A stretch of 64,000 bases of DNA from positions 1 to 64,000 of the forward strand of contig MNCI01004315.1 in NCBI GenBank assembly GCA_015680685.1. Direction: 5' to 3'. This stretch comes from Gnetum montanum (lineage: Eukaryota; Streptophyta; Gnetopsida; Gnetales; Gnetaceae). A program made the translations under genes and the position numbers. Positions within the stretch are counted from its first letter, which is position 1, and each line of letters opens with the position of its first letter. A model generated the notes under the pieces. It made no database searches and was not told where the DNA came from. It saw nothing but the letters and a program-made list of their open reading frames with translations. Positions 56,931 through 64,000 of the stretch are shown here, piece after piece.

Positions 56931-57170
56931 TGATCATTGATTAATTTTAGTTTCATAAAATAAGAACAAAATTTCCTTATTGAAAAAGACCTTTTATTTA
57001 GAGAACTAGAGGGATGGATGAGGTGGTTTCACTACTCTACATAATTACTTACCCAATCATCTTGATAGCATAGCACAAAAAACCCAACACATAGCATTGC
57101 CTTCTACATCATGACTTAGCAATTTTATTAATAAAAACATAAAATACATTCATAAAACATTAAGGGAATG

Positions 57171-58044
57171 TGATGAGTCATGAATTTGCTAGTTGTGATA
57201 TCGCTGTTGTGATATCACACTCGTGATATCATAGTGGTTGTGATATCACTACCGTGATATCCCATGGGCTGCGATATCACGTACGTGATATCGCAACCAC
57301 GATATCACAACCCGCAATGTCTATAAATAAGATGCGGCTTTCCCAATTTTAGGCATATAGAGTTAGACTGTAACGAAGCTCTGGCAGTTTTCCCCTTCCA
57401 GAGATAGATTATTTTTCTTGTGTCTGCCCGTAGTGTGGTGAATGTAATTGTACGACATCCTTTATTCAAGTGTGGTGTACTTGGACACACACATAACTGG
57501 AAATAAAGATCGAGATTACTTCATCATTGCAGCATTCACTTTGTTTATTTATTTATTTAATTGTTATTTACTGCTTTCCTAATTAGTCTCTCTCACCCTT
57601 ATCTCATGTTAAACCATGGAATGAGTACAACTAGATTACGAGCATTTAAGTGTGACTACTTGGTAACCTAGTGGCGTACCTAAGATCTGCGCTAGGTAAT
57701 CCCAGTGGTAGTCGTGCATGAAGTCCAAGATGTGTATGGATAATCAAGGAACGGATGCTCATTGCACTTAGGCTAGTTTAGATCCTCTTACCCTTTTCCT
57801 CCTAGCTTAGATAATATTACTTTCCATTGCCTTCAGGAATAGCATTAGATTAGGAACACATCATACACCTCACTCTGGCCTAAACCATACGTGACAAATA
57901 TAATATTAGTCTAGGTGGGAAGATAGCAAACTGTGACCTAAGGATAACTGTCTAGGTGCCACAACTAGTCGTTCTGTAGAGTTCAACCAGATCATGCAGG
58001 AGAACACTCGTATTCATATGGTTGAGTGTAGGGTACCTTGCCAC
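57171..58044 (+). repeat. 5' LTR of element C
   Basis: 874 bp starting TGATGAGTCATGAATTTGC. Eight GATATC motifs lie within about 120 bp (57188-57310), then TCTATAAATAAGATGC. The end stops at CCTTGCCAC, missing TCATCA and the PBS. Confidence 0.85.
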
Positions 58045-58780
58045 AAAAATAAAATCACTCCTCCCTTGAACTAAACGCCAAGTGATCATATGCCTTGTTG
58101 TTATGGTACTCTCATAGTCGTTCATCATGGGATGAAACAATGTGATGTCACTGATTAGAGGAATGGACTTGGTCCTGATCTTGGAACGACGAGTTAATGA
58201 CATATTAATCATGCTTTACACACAAGATTCACTGTGCCCTGGGTCAGTTACCTCATGTCCCAATCTCTATGATCCCTTCTCTACTTCGTCTCATCTCACT
58301 GTTCATGTAATTGTAGTTCGTGTTCTATGTATCATAGAATTTTCATCTCATTCTAGTGATATTTACATGTGTGTGTTTCTTGGAGTTAGTGCGGATTACA
58401 TTTAACCCTTCTAGTGCCCATGGACACTTTAAGTGTGGTTACACAAGGGCATTATAGGTAAGAACCTGCTTTGGGGAGGACCCACTTGTGTAATCTTTTG
58501 TAATCTTCACTTATGACATCGCTCACACACACCATTTCTTACCCTCAGCATAATTTTTCATAATGTTCTTTCCCTTATTACTATCACATAGCCTTTTTCT
58601 CCCATCCGAGGTCCTTACTAATAAATTTCACACCATCATAATTTTCATGCCTTCAGAACTAGTTGAATTACCCTGGAACCCTTTAATAATCGTCCAGATG
58701 TCCTTAGTTTACATTGTTTAATTTCAAAGAAATATTAAAAATTCCGTACATTCTCTAAGTGTCCTAAATTTGATGAAAAT
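58045..58780 (+). other. Conserved non-coding core (element C copy)
   Basis: Aligns with 10340-11090 of element B through CAAGTGATCATATGCC, GATGTCACTGATTAGAGG and GGGCATTATAGG...GGGGAGGACCCACTT. It lacks the internal GATATC module and instead shows ATATATATACGTGACCCCCC near 58782. Confidence 0.7.
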
Positions 58781-58944
58781 ATATATACGTGACCCCCCTG
58801 TGCTAATCACCATCATTTGCAATTGTTCACGCAAGGAAATTTTTTCAAATTCCTCTCTACGACTCATGATTGTGCATCCCTTGCTTTCATATCCATATCT
58901 CGCTCGCTGGTACTCTGATTTTCATTTTGTCTGAAGCTAGTTGA

Positions 58945-58990
58945 ACTCGGAGTGTTCAACTTAGTCGTGGGGGAGGGGCACACACCGAAT
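58945..58990 (+). other. Hairpin with polypurine-type loop (element C)
   Basis: The arms ACTCGGAGTGT (58945-58955) and ACACACCGAAT (58980-58990) pair imperfectly around a loop with CTTAGTCGTGGGGGAGGGG. The loop is identical to that of element B, while the arms have changed, partly in a compensating way. Confidence 0.6.
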
Positions 58991-59282
58991 AGTGCATAAA
59001 TGTTTTGAAATTCATCATCACTTGAAGAACATCTTTAAGGGTAATTAGTTCTAAAATTAAGAATAAAATGTGTCAAAAAAAATTTCATCCCCTTAGCTAT
59101 ACCAAAAAATTAAATTTGGAAACCACCTAAGCAAAGAGGACTCAACACTATAATCTTTCAAGGACATGTTATTCCAGTAATTAACATCACATGGAAATAA
59201 AGTAAATCTATTAAGGCAAGCAGTAAGGTATAGCCTAACTTTGGTAACAACCTTACTAACGATTGGTCCTGTGTGATTGCAG

Positions 59283-59879
59283 ATGGCCCCGAAACGTGGA
59301 CAATAAGAAGGTCCTGCTTAAGGTGCAATCAAACAATCTTGGAAAGGTGGAAGAAAAGATCCTACTGGATAACATGCAGAACAAGAGGAATAATCATTTA
59401 GTGTTCATCAAGAAGATCCTCCTACCATACGGTCTAGGTAGGCAGAAGCAGGAGATACCCTCTCTGAAAGCGGTGCCTGGTACTTAGGGGAAACGTACCA
59501 ATTTTGACACAATAAAGAAGAAGGCACCATGGTTAACATTTGTGGTGTGACTATTGATTTCTCTGTTCAAGCCATTTTGGAAGTATTAAACCTTCCGAAT
59601 ACAGGGCCAAAGGTTGCTTAGAACCAGCTGGACACTTTCAAAACCGAGCAACTTAATAAACTGTTAACAGAGAATAAAATGGTGGCAGAAGAAAAAGAGA
59701 AGGCTAACTCAGCTACCTCTATGGAACAAGCACAAACTTACATGTATGCTAAGGCACTAATGGTCTTATAAGAGGAGAAAATCCAGGCCATACTTCGACG
59801 CCATAAAATTCTAAGACCTGGAGCACAAGAAAAGGGAAAGACACCAATGGAGGAGCCACCGCCACCAAGAACTACATGA
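59283..59879 (+). pseudogene. Element C downstream ORF, deleted
   Basis: Starts ATGGCCCCGAAACGTGGAC after GTGATTGCAG and ends PPPPRTT-stop, like element B. The Transposase_32-like segment is kept only around GAWYLGETYQF and TVNICGVTIDFSVQAILEVLNL. The coiled coil is reduced to about 40 codons (LDTFKTEQLNKLLTENKMVA). One useful difference from element B: GCCTGGTAC here against GCTTAGTAC there shows a Trp codon changed to TAG in element B. Confidence 0.6.
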
Positions 59880-60044
59880 GTTCCACCATTTTGTAATCAT
59901 AGGATTTTCTTTTGTGTTGTGTCTCAATTTTGTTCTGACTCCACACTACGGCATGAATCCATTCTAGTCAATCAATAATTCCATACCTATCCACTGTGTA
60001 ATCAATGAAGCTTGTTCTCTCTGTAACTCGAGGAGAAGTTTTCA

Positions 60045-60060
60045 TTCAGTCGTGGGGGTA
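60045..60060 (+). other. Polypurine tract of element C
   Basis: TTCAGTCGTGGGGGTA directly precedes the 3' LTR and is the best preserved of the family. Confidence 0.75.
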
Positions 60061-60969
60061 TGATGAGTCATGAATTTGCTGGTTGTGATATCACTTCTAT
60101 GATATCACACCCATGATATCACAGTCATGATATCCCATGGGCTACGATATCATGTGTGTGATATCGAAGCCGCGATATCACATACGCGATATTGCATCCG
60201 CCGCGATATCGCGTACGCAATATCACGGCCAGCAATGTCTATAAATAAGAGGCAGCTTTCCAAATTTTAGGCATATAGAGTTAGACTGTAGTGAAGCTTT
60301 GACAGTTTTCCCCTTCTAGAGATAGATTATTTTTCCCGTGTCTACCTACAGTGTGGTGAATGTAATTGTACGACATCCTTTATTTTAGTGTGACGTACTT
60401 GGACATGCATATGATCAAAAATAAAGATCGAGATTACTTCATCATTGCAGCATTCACTTTATTTATTTATTTATTTATTTGTTATTTCCCGCTTTCCTAA
60501 TTAGTCTCTTTCATCCTTATCTCATGTTAAACCACAAAATGAGTACGACTTGATTACGAGCATTTAAGTGTGACTACTTGGTAACCTAGTGGCATACCTA
60601 GGATCTGCACTTGGTAATCCCAGTGGTAGTCATGCACGAAGTCCAAGATGTGTATGGATAATCAAGGAACAGATGCTCATCGCACTTAGGCTAGTTTAGA
60701 TCCTCTTACCCTTTTCCTCCTAGCTTAGATAATATTACTTTCCATTGCCTTCAGGAGTAGCATTAGATTGGGAACACATCATACACCTCACTCTAGAATA
60801 AATCATATGTGACAAATATAATACTAGTCTAGGTGGGAAGACAGTGAACTATGACATAAGGCTAACTGTCTAGGTAACACAACTAGTCTGTCTACGGAGT
60901 TCGACTGGATCGCACATGAGAATGCTCGTATTCGTATTGTTGAGTGTAGGGGTACATTGCCACTCATCA
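60061..60969 (+). repeat. 3' LTR of element C
   Basis: 909 bp ending GCCACTCATCA. Eight perfect GATATC units and two degenerate ones lie at about 60086-60225. The distal unit set (CCGCGATATCGCGTACGC) is absent from the 5' LTR. The TATA box is TCTATAAATAAGAGGC. Confidence 0.85.
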
Positions 60970-60974
60970 GAATG

Positions 60975-61500
60975 ACTCAAGAAAAGAGAAAAATATAAAG
61001 AAAATAAGAATATTAAGAAATGAAAAACATATGAAGAATCAGATAATTCCAGAAAAAATAAGCAAATTAGTTACTTCCATGCATCTTTGAAATAGTTTAA
61101 TATTCTCATTTTCAAGCTACTGGGTGTCTTCTAGTTTAGTGGCTATTGTGTAGATTTTCTTTTTCTCATACACTTTCTCCTAGAATTTATGGTGGGCTGG
61201 TATAGGGGTTGTGTTAATAGCTTGAACTTCCAGCCCACAAATGCATCCTTTATCATTATTGGTGATGCATGGATTCTTCTGTCTCTCCACAATGATAGGT
61301 TTATCGTTTATGTATTGTGTTGGAGTGGTGATGGTTGTTGGATTTTTCATATGATTAGGAGACATCATTTTTGTAAGAAAGGTTGTTGCATTAAATTGGC
61401 CTTGTGCTAGTTCAGCTGATGTAGTAGGTCCATGAGTGTTTTTCCTCAAGTTACAACCTTTCCTCTAGAAGGAATGCTTCTAACGTTGTGGTTGGGATAT
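60975..61500 (-). other. Element D gag-to-core interval
   Basis: Aligns on the minus strand with 18460-18680 of element A up to TGATGCATGGATTCTT; the protease-coding part that follows in element A is missing. The short minus-strand frame at 61180-61449 is a mosaic of this remnant. Confidence 0.45.
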
Positions 61501-63515
61501 ACTAGCATTATCATTTACATGTATGTTTGCAGCATAAGTGGCATTCTCTAATTAATGTTATGATGTTGAACCTTCCTATGTTGTTGGAGGTGACATATGG
61601 TGAAGGTGAGTATGAAAATTTTAACGATATGATGTAGTGTGAGAGGTGTGAGGTGGTGATCTTGTATAAGATTTTGCTGTATAATGATATTGGTGAGAGT
61701 GGTAGTAGTGATTTGAAGTAGAGGAAGTAAAACTAGTTGGGGAAACAAGGTGTTGAACATAATATCCATGTGGGTTTGGTTGGTAGGAAGGATAGGGCTA
61801 GTTTGGTGGTGGCCTCCCCCACAACTGTGGTTGTTTCCACTACAGTTGATGCTAGTGTTGAGGCTGGTAATAAGTCCCCCTAGGATAGTTTGGTTGGTTT
61901 TTGGGTCGTCTAAAATTACTATGTGAAAGAGAAAATATTCTAGGCATGTACTTCTATAAAAACTTTGGATTTAATGCCCCTACCCAACTCTTATGTAGAT
62001 GCAACAAGATTGGTTAATGGCCCTTCAGATGGTCATATATACAAATGTCACATCCATTATCTTTGTTTGTGGTTGAGTCTATAGCCCTACTTTCTTCAGC
62101 CACGTTTCCTATTTGCTAACATGTGTTCCTAGCTATTTCTTGGTTCTTTTTCCTCCTTTTTTGTGAGCACTTGATTTTCTTTGTATCACTCTCCCCTCTA
62201 TGGTTTCTACACAAGTCTTAACTTTCCCATTCATCAATTCTGACATCTTATCCAACTTTGCTTCAAGCTCAACAAGAGAATTTTGTATTCACAAGGTTCA
62301 TTGTAAAATCATCTCTTCAAGAGCTGCCTTCTTTTCCTCATCATAGATATGGACACTTTTCCTTTGAAGAGTTGGGTCCCAGTTGTTTTCCTCAACATTA
62401 TCCCATTTGCATAGTTCTTCTTGTTCTTTTTCCACATGCTTGATCAACTCTCAGATTTGATGGGTTTGTAGCTAGTATAATTGACCTATAGCATACATCC
62501 CAAGAGTCTTCCTTGTTTCATTGCAAAGCCCATCGATGATGTGGAAAAGTTGCATTTCCTTAGAGAAATCATTTCTAGGACATATATGTAGTAGAAAATA
62601 GTATCTATCCAAGGCCACACCCAAGGGTTCATGATTTTCTTGCTTCCACTCTTGGATTTGTCTCTTTAGGTTGGACACCCTCGCATAGGTTTGGTATTTT
62701 TTATTGAAAAGTTCCAACATTGTGGACCACCATTGAATTGAATTTGGTTTCAATGATCAATACCACACTTCAACTATATCGATTAATGTCCTAGGAAAGA
62801 GCTTAAGCTTTTGCTAGCCACTTTCAATTTTGTACAAGGCATAGGCATCATGAAAGGCTTGTAGATGATGTTGTGGACCTAAATCATAGCCTCTTGCAAA
62901 TTTAGGGATATTATTTCTATCAAGCCCGGGTAAGTGACTATCCTTGTGATGCTTGTGAGGTATCTTAACTACCTCCATGATCTACATCAAGCTCTTAGTG
63001 GCCAATAAGGGTTCATCATCATCAGACATGTTATGATGAAAATTTCTATTTCTATTCATTAGATTGTGATGATCTTGTCTATGTTCATGGTGATGTATTT
63101 GATTTTGCCCTTGGGTTCAATTTCTATCTTTACTTGGATCCCATAGTGGAGCTCTATCTTTATACCTAGATTCATCTTCATTAGAACTAGACATTGAAGA
63201 GAAAGAGCAAGATGAGAAACTAGGAGAATTGCCATGGCCTCTATAGTTCTCCCCATGGTCCCTTCATTTATCTTGTCTAGGTTTAGAGGAGGTCATAGGC
63301 CTTGAGGCCCTTCTTGATCTAGGACATACTCCATCTCCTCTACGATTGTCTACACCAATTGAATGTAGCCTTTGAGTGTAGTAAGGGTGTAAATGAGCAT
63401 AGGAAACCCGTGTTTGAGGTTGTTCACTCCAATTTTCCTTATTATATATCCTATCATTTCTCTTATGAGTGTTCTCATCATACGATGCATTATTGGTCCT
63501 AAGTGAAGAAGACAT
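61500..63515 (-). pseudogene. gag: gag of element D, broken
   Basis: Minus-strand gag. The N-terminal frame 63264-63515 starts MSSSLRTNNASYDENTHKRN about 110 bp after the PBS. The core (62472-62753) reads MKPNSIQWWSTMLELFNKKY, then RQIQEWKQENHEPLGVALDRYY and LFHIIDGLCNETRKTLGMYA. Around 62010-62050 the knuckle is CDICIYDHLKGH, with the last Cys changed to His. The C-terminal Pro/His/Tyr/Gly-rich part lies at 61550-61860. Broken in several places. Confidence 0.7.
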
Positions 63516-63625
63516 GGTTATGTTTGATAATGTGTGTGATTTAAAATATTAATGTTTTGTAAGAGATAGATTGTTAATACCTTTATGGCAATCATGTATA
63601 ATATAACTAATCTAGATAACTAGCA

Positions 63626-63646
63626 CCATCTCTAGCAATGGTGCCA
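63626..63646 (-). other. Primer-binding site of element D
   Basis: On the minus strand TGGCACCATTGCTAGAGATGG lies one base after the LTR end. It is a decayed form of the tRNA-Asp-type site of element B. Confidence 0.7.
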
Positions 63647-63647
63647 A

Positions 63648-64000
63648 TGATGAGCAGTGAGATACCCCTATGTACAACCATACAAATCACAAGCGTTCAC
63701 ACACAATCTAGTTGAATTTTGTGGATGGGACTAGTTGTGGCATTTAGATCACTATGCCTTAATCGTAGTTTTCTATCTTCCCACTTGGACTAGTGGTAGC
63801 TTTATCATGTATGGTTTAGTCCAAAGTGAGACATATGTTTTTTATTATTTTATATTTTATTATTATATGATTTAAAATAGGTTGAAACTCAATTTATAAT
63901 CAATTCAACTAATCTAATTGCTAATTAATAATCAACTACCCTAACATAGGTATCTGATCCCACTTCCCATGCACATCTTGAACACATATAATGTTGCTAG
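63648..64000 (-). repeat. 5' LTR of element D, partial
   Basis: Matches 54279-54640 closely (TTCACACACAATCTAGTTGAA, CCACTTGGACTAGTGGTAGC), so the pair are the two LTRs of one element. The rest lies beyond the window. Confidence 0.8.

Larger units (their letters stand above)
57171..60969 (+). mobile_element. Element C: internally deleted LTR element with intact ends
   Basis: 3.8-kb forward insertion inside element D with a perfect target duplication GAATG (57166-57170 and 60970-60974). It has LTRs 57171-58044 and 60061-60969. Compared with element B, three deletions are clear: from the last bases of the 5' LTR through PBS and gag (junction at 58044), the middle of the downstream ORF (junction near 59620), and most of the coiled coil (near 59790). 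It keeps the conserved core, the hairpin, the acceptor plus ATGGCCCC start, the ORF end and the polypurine tract. Confidence 0.85.
54279..64000 (-). mobile_element. Element D: reverse Athila/Tat-like element, continuing past the window
   Basis: Minus-strand element: 3' LTR 54279-55156, polypurine tract, spacer, conserved core (56100-56930), then the insertion of element C (57171-60969), then gag (61180-63515), PBS (63626-63646) and the beginning of the 5' LTR (63648 to the window end). The left flank base set is GAGGG (54274-54278). The right end is outside. The protease is almost entirely deleted, and the downstream ORF cannot be recognised between core and LTR. No pol genes. Confidence 0.8.

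Overview
The window reads as nuclear DNA from a seed plant with a large, repeat-rich genome. The background is AT-rich, and almost everything recognisable is decayed retrotransposon. Plant-specific signatures are Athila/Tat-like LTR elements with a tRNA-Asp-type primer-binding site, L1-type LINEs with a DUF4283 ORF1, a tRNA-derived SINE, and a class III peroxidase fragment. A gymnosperm is a plausible source, but that is a guess. There is no bacterial operon, CRISPR array or rRNA.

Layout. Positions 1-141 hold an array of GATATC-centred palindromes. A reverse-strand LTR element (A) runs from 2967 to about 21470. It is split by a forward element (B, 6464-15503) with two LTRs and a perfect 5-bp target duplication. 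A LINE 3' half (23355-25409) abuts a solo LTR of the same general LTR group (25410-26255). Positions 26.3-36.3 kb are the least repetitive stretch and carry the one plausible intact small gene (28816-29208, 130 aa, function unknown). A 584-bp unit is repeated three times from 36352, and the third copy is split by a GC-rich, nearly full-length LINE (37783-42848). Another decayed forward LTR with PBS lies at 43841-44711. A SINE cluster follows (45.8-47.5 kb), then a reverse-strand LINE C-terminal fragment of a different clade (47587-47982), gene fragments including a peroxidase piece (48.2-48.9 kb), and a solo-LTR-like block (49.2-51.0 kb). The end of the window is a second reverse-strand LTR element (D, 54279 to beyond 64000), split by forward element C (57171-60969), which also has a perfect 5-bp target duplication.

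How the parts relate. Elements A-D are one superfamily. All have TGATGA...TCATCA-type LTR ends and a G-rich polypurine tract. The family layout, assembled from the four copies, is a gag, a conserved non-coding core of about 1 kb, and a downstream ORF that joins a plant 'Transposase_32'-like domain to a long coiled coil. No copy holds all of these parts. No reverse transcriptase, RNase H or integrase is visible in any of the four, so the family looks non-autonomous and trans-mobilised. Its most unusual features are arrays of self-complementary GATATC motifs directly upstream of the LTR TATA box, a second copy of that promoter module inside the element ahead of the downstream ORF, and a conserved hairpin whose loop is a second polypurine tract. 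At least 13 copies or fragments of a tRNA-derived SINE are scattered in the non-LTR-element parts. All large retroelement genes carry stops or frameshifts and should be treated as pseudogenes.
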